DNA from: Scatosoma sp045644545
GTDB taxonomy: Bacteria; Bacillota; Clostridia; Christensenellales; Borkfalkiaceae
Length of the DNA: 64,000 nucleotides
NCBI GenBank assembly: GCA_045644545.1
Contig: JAZRHC010000027.1
Location: 1-64,000 of the forward strand
Direction: 5' to 3'
Positions 35,803 to 44,499 of the stretch are shown one piece after another; the stretch's first letter is position 1, and each line of letters starts with the position of its first letter. The notes beneath the pieces are model-generated. The model was not told the origin of the DNA and did no database searches. It was given only the letters and a program-made list of their open reading frames with translations. Both the position numbers and the translations under genes were made by a program.

Positions 35803-37682
35803 TTATTCCCGAAGGTGAAGCGACGGACGGCGAAATTTATTTCGCCGCCCAAGAGTTTCAGCTTTTGTTCGCGGAAGCGACGGGAGCAGAGATAGAAATT
35901 CTTTCAGACGCGGAAATTACTTCCGCGTCTGATGGAAAATTTATCAGTTTAGGCGGTACTGCTATTTTCGCAGCAACGGGGCTTACAAGCTCGAATTATA
36001 ACCTCGGCGAAAATGGCTTTTGGCTCAAAACCGTTGGCGACGATTTATATATCGTAGCCGACGAAGCGTACGGCGTTTTATTCGGTGTGTACGGGTATAT
36101 GGAACGGGCGTTTAATTTCGACTGTTTCACGCAGGATTGTTACGTAATCGACGAAGTGGAGCATTTCGTTCTTGCAGAGTTAGACGAAGCGGACGTCCCT
36201 TCGATTGCGATTAGAAACTGCGGAAATCGGTTTATTTTGTCGGATACGCAAACCTTGCGCAGAATGAGATACACCGATCGCGACGATTCTACTTTTATCG
36301 GCTCGCCGAGCGCGCACACCACGATTACCTATTATTTGCCCATAGCAACCTATTATGCGGATCATTCGGACTGGTATGCAAGTCCAAACGCAAACTACGC
36401 GAACGCAACCACGCCGAAACAGCTTTGCTACACGGCGCACGGCAACGCAACGGAATACGCGGCTATGCAAGCCGCCGTTCTTGATAGGATGAAAGCAGAC
36501 GCTATGGCAAATACGGTTGGTCATATCTTCGTGTTCTCTTCTGAAGACACTATGAGCTGGTGCACTTGCGACGCTTGTAAAGCATACGAAACGCAATACG
36601 GAATATACACAGCAAACAGTAAAGGGCAATATTCCTATCAAGGCTGGCAAGCAGGCGTTAAGATTAAGTTCGTAAACGATTTAGCGGCAGGAATGCGCGA
36701 ATGGATGGCAAGCGACGAAGGCGAGCCCTACGCGCGCGATTTCAAGATTATGTTCCTCGCGTATAACGGATTTATGTATCCGCCTCAAAATATCACTTGC
36801 GACGAGGACGTGACGGTTGCCTACGCGCCTGCGCAGATGGATTATCAGCAACCTTTCACCGGGACGGAAAATGCAAAGTATTATCAGTATCTTCTCGACT
36901 GGTCAAAGATTTGTTCTACGATGAGCTTCTATACCTATCAAAGCAACTATTCGTTCTTGCTTGCGCCCTTTAATTCCTTCGATAACCTCACGGAATTTTA
37001 TAGGGAAGCGGCGAAGGTAGACGGCTACTGGTTGTTCGACCTTGGGCATCGTGATAAAAACGCAACGGGGACGGGTTTCCAAGTGCTGAAAGGGTATTTG
37101 TCTTCTAAGCTCGGCTGGTATGCTGGGGAAGATTTATCCGACGAGAAATTCGACGAGTATATCGAAGAATTAACCGACGACTTCTTCACGAATTATTTCG
37201 GGGAAGCGGCGAAATCAATGCGGAGTTTCTACGATAGCTATCGCACTGCGGCAGCGGTAGCGGCGGATACTTTGTATAGCGGCTGGAAACACGCCGTTTA
37301 CGGAGTTTCTTCGACGAGTCGTAATCCTTTGTGGGATGACGAGCCCGACAGTATTTACTACGGTACAAAGTACTACGAAAAGGAAGATATAGACAAATGG
37401 CTGGGTTATATCAATCAGGCTCTCACGGATATTTCTTCGCTTAAAACGACCGATCCCGATCGATATCAGGATTTATATAACCGTATCGTTTTGGAACGAA
37501 TTGCGGTATATTATATGATGGTGGAATTGTATGCCGACGAATACGCGAATATCGAAACGATCAAAGCAACCGTGAAATCGGATTGCGCGGCGTTGGGAAT
37601 CGTCGTTGCGTCGGATTACGGCGACAAAGTCGCTGATTTGTGGCCTACTACTGATACGGAGGCTACTGATACTACTTCCTAA
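35772..37682 (+). CDS. DUF4838 putative glycosidase domain, frameshift-separated from copy ii
   Basis: About 636 codons. The frame opens at 35772 with INPSAKQYRLIIPEGEATDGEIYFAAQEFQ, homologous to the fused junction in the 38015 gene. No start codon with a ribosome site is seen; a TTG at 35865 is inside the domain. It carries NFGVYGYMERAFNFDCF-like and CxCxxC (WCTCDAC) landmarks and stays open for its whole length, closely resembling the C-terminal 620 residues of the 38015 product. It could be expressed by frameshifting or reinitiation, or be a recent pseudogene half. On its own it has no signal peptide. Confidence 0.7.
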   Translation: MNPSAKQYRLIIPEGEATDGEIYFAAQEFQLLFAEATGAEIEILSDAEITSASDGKFISLGGTAIFAATGLTSSNYNLGENGFWLKTVGDDLYIVADEAYGVLFGVYGYMERAFNFDCFTQDCYVIDEVEHFVLAELDEADVPSIAIRNCGNRFILSDTQTLRRMRYTDRDDSTFIGSPSAHTTITYYLPIATYYADHSDWYASPNANYANATTPKQLCYTAHGNATEYAAMQAAVLDRMKADAMANTVGHIFVFSSEDTMSWCTCDACKAYETQYGIYTANSKGQYSYQGWQAGVKIKFVNDLAAGMREWMASDEGEPYARDFKIMFLAYNGFMYPPQNITCDEDVTVAYAPAQMDYQQPFTGTENAKYYQYLLDWSKICSTMSFYTYQSNYSFLLAPFNSFDNLTEFYREAAKVDGYWLFDLGHRDKNATGTGFQVLKGYLSSKLGWYAGEDLSDEKFDEYIEELTDDFFTNYFGEAAKSMRSFYDSYRTAAAVAADTLYSGWKHAVYGVSSTSRNPLWDDEPDSIYYGTKYYEKEDIDKWLGYINQALTDISSLKTTDPDRYQDLYNRIVLERIAVYYMMVELYADEYANIETIKATVKSDCAALGIVVASDYGDKVADLWPTTDTEATDTTS

Positions 37683-37703
37683 ATCGATAGGGCATTACGA
37701 AAC

Positions 37704-37734
37704 AAAAAAGGCAGGAGTGTATCCTGTCTTTTTT
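37704..37734 (+). terminator. Terminator after copy ii
   Basis: Stem AAAAAAGGCAGGA / TCCTGTCTTTTTT. The same flanking bases (CGATAGGGCATTACGAAAC) and hairpin recur after the 38015 gene, so the terminator was part of the duplicated block. Confidence 0.85.
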
Positions 37735-37808
37735 AGTGCCTTTAAGCAATCAAAATCAAAATTTTTTAAATATTTTTCTTAATACGGCAAATTTAGCCGT
37801 TTTTTTGC

Positions 37809-37837
37809 TTGTAAAAAAATTTTGTTTATGATATAAT
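37809..37837 (+). promoter_or_regulatory. Promoter of the second sORF/surface-protein unit
   Basis: TTGTAA, 17-base spacer, TATAAT. A short CGGC/GCCG hairpin with T7 (37784-37807) precedes it. The remaining interval 37735-37902 is AT-rich. Confidence 0.7.
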
Positions 37838-37902
37838 GACTATATATAGGGTGTAAAAGGGCCTAAACGTGAAAAAATAGACGGGAGGAAAGAACAGAAA
37901 AA

Positions 37903-38022
37903 ATGAGAAAGTATGTAACACCTATACTCAGATATCTTCTCTTAACGGAAGATACTATTAGAACGTCAAACGTTGAGTACGATATCAGCGAGTGGGTAGA
38001 AGGAGGGACTTCAAATGACTAA
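37903..38022 (+). CDS. Conserved 39-residue small ORF overlapping the next gene (copy 2)
   Basis: Starts MRKYVTPILRYLL, ends WVEGGTSND-stop. It differs from copy 1 at five residues (2, 8, 10, 14, 33), and five codons differ silently. Its stop overlaps the ATG of the 38015 gene in the same ATGACTAA arrangement. A GGGAGGA site lies 14 bases before its ATG, and an AAGGAGGG site near its 3' end serves the next gene. As first ORF of its transcript it is either a leader peptide or a true small protein. Confidence 0.62.
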   Translation: MRKYVTPILRYLLLTEDTIRTSNVEYDISEWVEGGTSND

Positions 38023-41000
38023 AATTAAAAAACGAAAAGTATTAGTATCATTAGTGGCAACCTTCGCGCTTGCGGCTTTTGTTTCGATTGCTTCTCTTGG
38101 CGAAATAGAAAAAGCTTTCGCGGAAGAATCAACGTCGAGTTCGCAATCCGTTGTGATCACGCCTGACGTAACGGCGGACGCAACCGAGTTCTATATGAAT
38201 GAAGGCGCGGCAATCCGTACGGTCGACGACGACGTAAACGGTATTCGTTTCACGGCTACGCTCACCGAAGCGTACTGGGAAAAGTTGCAAAACACCTACG
38301 GCACCGAAGCGACCTATACGTTCTATTCGGTAGTGACGAACGGCACGACGGGGATTAAAAAAGTTTTCCCCTCTACCACGCCCTACTTCACGAACGGCGA
38401 AGAAGATTACCTTACGTCGATTACATATAACGTAAGCACCTGGTCGGATTCGAAAAAGGCAGAAGCGTACGCGCTTGAACTGGAAGCGAATACCTATATT
38501 GACGTAACGGTAGGAAAAAACACCACGACGATCGCGGCAAACGGTTCGACGGGCGTTCGCTCTATGCGCGTAGTTGCCAACGATTTGTATCTCACCGAAA
38601 CGATCGACGGCGAACCAAACGAATGGTATCAAAGCGAAGCGCTTGAAGCGTATCTCACCGTAGCGAATCGTTCCGAAGAAACGTGGGGCGGTTTCGACTC
38701 CACGGGCGTAGGCGTTGTGAAAATGCCCGAGCTTCCGAGCGGAACGACGGTCGACGCCGTGTATCTCGGCACGCAAAAACTCGCCGCGACCGTATCCGAC
38801 GGCACGATTTCGTTCGAAGGCGTAGATGCTGAATCAACGGGTATAGCGGTCGGCGAGCAAACCCATCTTTCCATATTCGCTGGTGAAAAAGTGTATAGCT
38901 GCAAAGTAGCGTACGCAAACGCTGTTTTAAAGGCGCGCACTTTCCAACAGCTTTCAACGGCAACCGACGGCTACTACGTTTTAGGCGAAAATATCACGAT
39001 CGGCACGGGCGAAGACGAAGTAGATTATTCTTTCGCTTCAGCTTCCCTCACGTTTTCCGGTACGTTTAACGGCCTCGATCATACGATTAGCAACCTTAAC
39101 GTTACAGACGGAAAGGGCGGTCTTGTCGGCACTTTAACGGGCACGGTTAAAAACGTTGCGATCGTAAACGCGTCGTTTGCGTCGAATGCTTCTCAAGCCG
39201 GTTTTATTGCTTCAGCTTCCGTTGGAGGTACGATTGAAAACGTATACGTTTCCGGAACGACGGCAGGCTCGTCTAATAATGAAAAAGGTCCTTGGCAAGG
39301 CGGTATGGTCGGTAAAGTTTGGAGTGGAACGCTTACGGTGAAGAACGCAATCGTGAATTTGGCAGATTGCGTCGAAGGCGACGTGACGAGCGGTTACGTT
39401 GCTGGTATGGCGAGACAGACGATTACGCTTGAAGATTGCTATTTTATCGGCGGTAACAAACAAATCAATGGTACGAGATACGGCTATTCGTGCTCGGTGA
39501 ACAAAACCAACGTGCAGGATCCTTACGACGACGATAAAGCATATCTCAATGCAATATATCCGTCGGGAAATATTAGCGTTCTTTCCACCGATTTATTGAA
39601 AGAATTGTCTGCGTTGGAAATCGAATCTAATTATAATCTTCTCTGGAAAGAGGATTTCGCAGATCTCGCTGGGGCAATCAAAGGCGAATATCTCCTTATG
39701 GAAAATATCACGATCGGCACGGGCGAAGGCGAAGTATCTTACCCTACCCCCTCTACAACCTTTGAAGGTACGTTTGACGGAAACGGTCATACGATTAGCA
39801 ACCTTTCCGTTACGTCAAGCCAGAGTGGCGGTCTCTTCAAGTCTTTGGGCGAATGTACGATTAAAAACCTTGCGATCGTAAACGCAACGATTGCTGAGGG
39901 AAGGTCTCAAAGCGGTATTATTGCTCAAACGACGAGTACGGGGACGCATACGATTGAAAACGTATACGTTTCCGCAACGCTTGCAGGCTCGTCTGATGCT
40001 TCAAAAGGTCCTTGGCAAGGCGGTATCGTTGGGCAAGGCTGGAACGGAACGCTTGCGTTGACGAACGTAATCGTGAATTTGGCAGAGTGCGCCGACGACG
40101 ACGTGACGACCGGTTTCGTTTGTGGTTACGCGAGAAGTAACCAACCGATTACGCTTGAAAATTGCTATTTTATCGGCGGTAACAAACAAATCAATGGTAC
40201 GAGAACAAACTATTCCGTCACGCCGACCAAAACCAACGTGGAAGTCTATGCTAACGCTCCTAAGTATCTCACGGCGTTAAACGCGTTGGAAAACGCCATC
40301 ACTCTTCCCACCGATTTGTTGACAGAGTGGTCTGCTTCGGAAATCGAATCTAATTATACTCTTCTTTGGCAGGACGATTTCACCGATAAGTTCGCTGGGG
40401 CAACCGAAGGCAACTATCTCCTTATGGAAGATATCGATATGTCGGGTGTTTCTTTCGTTCCTACTACAACCTTTACGGGTACGCTTGACGGAAACGGTTA
40501 TACGATTAGCAACCTTTCCGTTGGAAATGCGAAGGGCGGGCTCATCAACACTTTATCGGGCACGGTTAAAAACCTTGCAATCGTAAACGCAACGATTGCT
40601 GAGGGCTATTCTCAAAGCGGTATTATTGCGAGACAGTTGTATGACAGCGCTACGGTTGAAAACGTATTCGTTTCCGGATCGATGGTAGGCAAATCGACTG
40701 CCGACGATCAGTGGAATGGTGGTATCGTCGGAGTCGGTCACGGTGGAAACCTTACGTTAACGAACGTAATCGTGAAATTGGCAGATTGCGCCGACGACGA
40801 CGTGACGACCGGTTTCGTTGCTGGTTTTGCGAGAGATAAGACTCATACCTTGACCAACTGCTGGTTTATCGGCGGTAACGGACAGTTATACGGAACGAGA
40901 CCTAACTTTTCTTTGACCCCCACCCAAACCAACGTGAATATCTACGACGACGTTGTCGCGTTCAACGAGGCGTATAGTGAATTGACCCTTACGGAAGAGC

Positions 41001-44000
41001 TGAGCGCTTGGTGCGATGAATATAATTATATTCGTCTCACGAAGAGCAATTTCGCAGATCTCGCTACGGCAACCGACGGCTACTATCTCCTTATGGAAGA
41101 TATCACGATCGGTACTGGCGAAGGCGAAGTATCTTACCCTACCCCCTCTGCAACCTTTGCAGGTGTGTTTGAAGGAAACGGTTATTCCATTAGCGGTCTT
41201 ACCGTTACGGCAAACCAGAGTGGCGGTCTTTTCGCAACGCTTTCGGGCGCTACGATTAAAAATCTTGCAATCGTAAACGCAACCGTCAGCAGTACGCAAA
41301 GCGGTATTCTCGCGTATAGAATCGCAGGCGCTAAATCGACGGTGGAAAACGTATATATTTCCGGTTCGCTGAAATCTGCGGAGGAATCCTTTAACGGTGC
41401 TATTCACGGTGTTTCAACGAACGGTGATGGACTTGCGTTAAAGAACGTAATCATCAATTTAACCGCCACGTCGGACGTTGGCAACGGTTTCATTTCGGGC
41501 TATACCAGTCGTATCTATGAATTAACCAACTGCTATTTTATCGGCGGTAACGGACAATATAGCGGTACGAGATCTGGGTATATTGGTGATTTCAGGGATG
41601 ACAACGTGAAAATCTATGCTAACGTTCCTAAGTATCTCAAGGCGTTAAACGCGCGGTTAAACGCTCTCACTCTTCCCACCGATTTGTTGAAAGAATATTC
41701 TGAGTCGGAAATCGAATCTAATTATATTATTCTCACGCAGGATAATTTCACCGAAAAGCTCGCTGAGGCAACCGACGGCTACTATCTCCTTGCAGAAGAT
41801 ATCACGATCGGTACTGGTTACACTCTCCCTGCTGCTTCCAGCACCTTTGCGGGTACGCTTGACGGAAACGGTTATGCCATTAGCGGTCTTACCGTTAAGG
41901 GTTCGAAAGGCGGTCTCTTCGGCATTTTAACGGGCACGGTTAAAAACCTTGCTATCGTAAACGCAAACATTTCCTCGGATGCTCAAAACGGTGTTATTGC
42001 GCAAGATTCGAATGGAGGTACGATTGAAAACGTATTCGTTTCCGCAACGATCGTAGGCGGAACGGAAGATTTGAAACTGTGGAACGGCGGTCTTATTGGT
42101 AAGCTTTGGGCTGGATCGCTTACGGTGAAGAACGTGGTCGTGAATTTGGCAGAGTGCGCTGATGGCGACGTGACGACCGGTTTCGTTGCTGGTATGGCTA
42201 GGAAGGTCTTGAAACTTGAAAACTGCTGGTTTATCGGCGGTAACGGACTCATCCACGGTACGAGAACTGGCTATTCTGCGGATATAACGAGCTCTGCTCC
42301 TGTTAACAGTAATACCTACGCTAACGTTGACGCGTTCAACGCGGTGTATAGTGAATTGACCCTTACGGATGAGCTGAGCGTTTGGTGCGCGGAATATCTT
42401 GAATCAATTCCCTACGCACAGCAGTATAAAATCGTTATTCCCGAAGGCGAAACGACGGACGGCGTAATTTATTTCGCGGCACAAGAGTTCCAGCTGTTGT
42501 TTGCGGAAGCGACGGGCGCAGAGATAGAAATTATCACAGACGCGGAAATTTATTCTGCGACGGATGGTAGATTTATCAGCTTAGGCGGTACTTCTATCTT
42601 CGCGGCAACGGGGCTTTCCACGGCGAATTATAATCTCGGCGAAAATGGCTTCTGGCTCAAAACCGTCGGCGACGATTTGTATATCGTAGCAGACGAAGCG
42701 TACGGCGTTTTATTCGGTGTGTACGGGTATATGGAACGGGCGTTTAATTTCGACTGTTTCACGCAGGATTGTTACGTAATCGACGAAGTGACGGATTTCG
42801 ATCTTGCAGAGTTGGATACAACGGATATCCCTTCGATTGCGATTAGAAACTGCGGAAATCGGTTTATTTTGTCCGATACGCAAACCTTGCGCAGAATGAG
42901 ATACACCGATCGCGACTCTACCACCTTTATCGGCTCGCCGAGCGCGCACACCACGATGTCCTATTATTTACCCATAGCAACCTATTATGCGGATCATTCG
43001 GACTGGTATGCAAGTCCAAACGCAAACTACGAAACCGAAACCACGCCGAAACAAATTTGTTACACGGCGCACGGCGACGAAACGGAATACGCGGCTATGC
43101 AAACCGCCGTTCTTGATAGGATGAAAGCAGACGCTATGGCAAATATGGTTGGTCATATCTTCGTGTTCTCTTCTGAAGATAATATGAGCTGGTGTACTTG
43201 CGAAAATTGTTTAACTTATAAAGAAACGTATGGCGACGCGGAAAACAGCTATAACGGTTGGCAAGCAGGCGTTCAGATTATGTTCATCAACGATTTAGCG
43301 GCAGGAATGCGCGAATGGATGGCAAGCGAAGAGGGCGCACCGTATGCGCGCGATTTCAGAATTATGTTCTTCGCGTATAACGGATTTATGTATCCTCCTC
43401 AAAATATCACTTGCCACCCGAACGTAATGGTTGCCTACACGCCTGCGCAGATGGATTATCAGCAATCTTTCACCGGCACGGAAAATGCAGCGTATTATCA
43501 GTATCTTCAAGGCTGGAAAGAGGTTTGTTCTACGATAGGCTTCTATATCTATCAAACCAACTTCTACCACTATCTGGCTCCCTTTAATTCCTTCGACAAC
43601 CTCCCGAGCCTTTATAGGGAAGCGGCGAAGGTAGACGGCTACTGGTTGTTCGACCTTGGTCAGCGTGACGTAAACGCAACGGGAACTGGTTTCCAAGTGT
43701 TCAAAGGGTATTTGTCGTCTAAGCTCGGCTGGTATGCTGGGGAAGATTTATCCGGCACGGAATTCGACGCGTATATCGAAGAATTAACCGGAGACTTCTT
43801 CACGAATTATTTCGGGGACGCGGCAACGGCAATGCGGAGTTACTACGATAGCTATCGCACGGCGGCAGCGACGGCAGCGGATACTTTGTATAATTGCTGG
43901 AAACACGCTCCGTACGGTGTTAATCCGACGAATCGTAATCCTTTGTGGGATGATGAGGTCGGAAGCTCAACCTACGGTACGAAGTATTATCAAAAGGCCG

Positions 44001-44299
44001 ATATAGATCAATGGCTGGTTTATATCAATAATGCGCTCACGGCTATTTCTTCGCTTGAAACGACCGATCCCGAGCAATATCAAGAGTTGTACGATCGTAT
44101 CCGTTTGGAACGAATTGCGGTGTATTATATGATGGTAGAATTATACGCCAGCGAATACACGGATATCGAAACGATCAAAGCAACCTTGAAATCGGATTGC
44201 GCGGATTTGGGAATCACCATTAGCTCGGCATATAAAGACAAAGTCGCAGATTTGTGGACGACTACTACTGAAACTGAGTCTACTGAAACCGAGGGCTAA
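38015..44299 (+). CDS. Giant secreted protein: five beta-helix repeat units fused to a DUF4838 domain (copy iii)
   Basis: 2094 residues. Signal peptide with the lipobox cysteine of copy ii replaced by Phe22 (LAAF), and a possible signal peptidase I site at AFAEES, so it is likely secreted rather than lipid-anchored. N-terminal domain about 45-305 (FYMNEGAAIRTVDDDVNGIRFTATL). Five GLUG-like units follow at about 307-540, 541-782, 783-1004, 1005-1236 and 1237-1466, each with TFxGTxDGNGxxIS, IKNLAIVNA, IENVxVS and NCxFIGGN landmarks. DUF4838 is at about 1467-2090 (YAQQYKIVIPEGETTDGVIYFAAQEF, SEDNMSWCTCENCLTY). No sorting motif or terminal membrane helix. It probably binds and cleaves a glycan; substrate unknown. 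Confidence 0.82.
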   Translation: MTKIKKRKVLVSLVATFALAAFVSIASLGEIEKAFAEESTSSSQSVVITPDVTADATEFYMNEGAAIRTVDDDVNGIRFTATLTEAYWEKLQNTYGTEATYTFYSVVTNGTTGIKKVFPSTTPYFTNGEEDYLTSITYNVSTWSDSKKAEAYALELEANTYIDVTVGKNTTTIAANGSTGVRSMRVVANDLYLTETIDGEPNEWYQSEALEAYLTVANRSEETWGGFDSTGVGVVKMPELPSGTTVDAVYLGTQKLAATVSDGTISFEGVDAESTGIAVGEQTHLSIFAGEKVYSCKVAYANAVLKARTFQQLSTATDGYYVLGENITIGTGEDEVDYSFASASLTFSGTFNGLDHTISNLNVTDGKGGLVGTLTGTVKNVAIVNASFASNASQAGFIASASVGGTIENVYVSGTTAGSSNNEKGPWQGGMVGKVWSGTLTVKNAIVNLADCVEGDVTSGYVAGMARQTITLEDCYFIGGNKQINGTRYGYSCSVNKTNVQDPYDDDKAYLNAIYPSGNISVLSTDLLKELSALEIESNYNLLWKEDFADLAGAIKGEYLLMENITIGTGEGEVSYPTPSTTFEGTFDGNGHTISNLSVTSSQSGGLFKSLGECTIKNLAIVNATIAEGRSQSGIIAQTTSTGTHTIENVYVSATLAGSSDASKGPWQGGIVGQGWNGTLALTNVIVNLAECADDDVTTGFVCGYARSNQPITLENCYFIGGNKQINGTRTNYSVTPTKTNVEVYANAPKYLTALNALENAITLPTDLLTEWSASEIESNYTLLWQDDFTDKFAGATEGNYLLMEDIDMSGVSFVPTTTFTGTLDGNGYTISNLSVGNAKGGLINTLSGTVKNLAIVNATIAEGYSQSGIIARQLYDSATVENVFVSGSMVGKSTADDQWNGGIVGVGHGGNLTLTNVIVKLADCADDDVTTGFVAGFARDKTHTLTNCWFIGGNGQLYGTRPNFSLTPTQTNVNIYDDVVAFNEAYSELTLTEELSAWCDEYNYIRLTKSNFADLATATDGYYLLMEDITIGTGEGEVSYPTPSATFAGVFEGNGYSISGLTVTANQSGGLFATLSGATIKNLAIVNATVSSTQSGILAYRIAGAKSTVENVYISGSLKSAEESFNGAIHGVSTNGDGLALKNVIINLTATSDVGNGFISGYTSRIYELTNCYFIGGNGQYSGTRSGYIGDFRDDNVKIYANVPKYLKALNARLNALTLPTDLLKEYSESEIESNYIILTQDNFTEKLAEATDGYYLLAEDITIGTGYTLPAASSTFAGTLDGNGYAISGLTVKGSKGGLFGILTGTVKNLAIVNANISSDAQNGVIAQDSNGGTIENVFVSATIVGGTEDLKLWNGGLIGKLWAGSLTVKNVVVNLAECADGDVTTGFVAGMARKVLKLENCWFIGGNGLIHGTRTGYSADITSSAPVNSNTYANVDAFNAVYSELTLTDELSVWCAEYLESIPYAQQYKIVIPEGETTDGVIYFAAQEFQLLFAEATGAEIEIITDAEIYSATDGRFISLGGTSIFAATGLSTANYNLGENGFWLKTVGDDLYIVADEAYGVLFGVYGYMERAFNFDCFTQDCYVIDEVTDFDLAELDTTDIPSIAIRNCGNRFILSDTQTLRRMRYTDRDSTTFIGSPSAHTTMSYYLPIATYYADHSDWYASPNANYETETTPKQICYTAHGDETEYAAMQTAVLDRMKADAMANMVGHIFVFSSEDNMSWCTCENCLTYKETYGDAENSYNGWQAGVQIMFINDLAAGMREWMASEEGAPYARDFRIMFFAYNGFMYPPQNITCHPNVMVAYTPAQMDYQQSFTGTENAAYYQYLQGWKEVCSTIGFYIYQTNFYHYLAPFNSFDNLPSLYREAAKVDGYWLFDLGQRDVNATGTGFQVFKGYLSSKLGWYAGEDLSGTEFDAYIEELTGDFFTNYFGDAATAMRSYYDSYRTAAATAADTLYNCWKHAPYGVNPTNRNPLWDDEVGSSTYGTKYYQKADIDQWLVYINNALTAISSLETTDPEQYQELYDRIRLERIAVYYMMVELYASEYTDIETIKATLKSDCADLGITISSAYKDKVADLWTTTTETESTETEG
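38935..42413 (+). repeat. Five tandem coding repeats of about 670-730 bp
   Basis: Units begin near 38935, 39635, 40361, 41027 and 41724. They share long near-identical DNA stretches such as ATTAGCAACCTTTCCGTT and AAACCTTGCGATCGTAAACG, and every unit length is a multiple of three within the limits of my boundaries. Homologous units also lie at about 34396-35770 (two) and 22860-23530 (one). Confidence 0.85.
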
Positions 44300-44320
44300 G
44301 TCGATAGGGCATTACGAAAC

Positions 44321-44352
44321 AAAAAAGGCAGGATTTTATCCTGTCTTTTTTG
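44321..44352. terminator. Terminator after copy iii (possibly bidirectional)
   Basis: Stem AAAAAAGGCAGGAT / ATCCTGTCTTTTTT with a TTT loop; A-run and T-run on both sides. Duplicate of the 37704 terminator. Confidence 0.85.
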
Positions 44353-44462
44353 GTGGTGAGCCGTACGGGGGCTTGCCGTTTCTCGCAAGCGAGAACTCTC
44401 GGCAAAGAAATTTCCCTAACGGAAAATTTCCGAACCCGATGGGTTCGTCCGACGAAAACACA
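44352..44462 (-). repeat. tRNA-Glu 3'-end-derived element with split T-arm (element B)
   Basis: Read on the minus strand after tRNA-Glu and its terminator: TCGTCGGACGAACCC, then T-stem half ATCGGGTTCG, about 60 bases of insert, then CCCCGTACGGCTCACC, which copies the T-stem 3' half and acceptor end of tRNA-Glu (CCCGTACGGGTCACC). The insert is two hairpins: GAAATTT/AAATTTC, and TTGCCG/CGGCAA enclosing the perfect TCTCGCTTGCGAGA. Same plan and same T-loop break point as element A (686-819). Also followed by a second terminator hairpin. Confidence 0.55.
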
Positions 44463-44499
44463 CAACGAAAAAGACAGGACTAAATCCTGTCTTTTTCGT
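44463..44499 (-). terminator. Terminator of the second tRNA operon
   Basis: A long perfect stem CAACGAAAAAGACAGGA/TCCTGTCTTTTTCGTTG with a 5-base loop, immediately after tRNA-Glu; its outermost bases overlap the CCA end. Confidence 0.9.

Noticed and set aside
38935..42413. CRISPR-like or satellite array
   Set aside because: Repeats are about 700 bp, coding and in frame within one protein; no short repeats with unique spacers were found anywhere in the window.
20649..44352. Mobile element or prophage carrying the surface-protein block
   Set aside because: No integrase, transposase, relaxase or phage structural gene is present, and no long direct repeats bound the block. The tRNA-Glu 3' fragment at 44352 has no partner at the other end.
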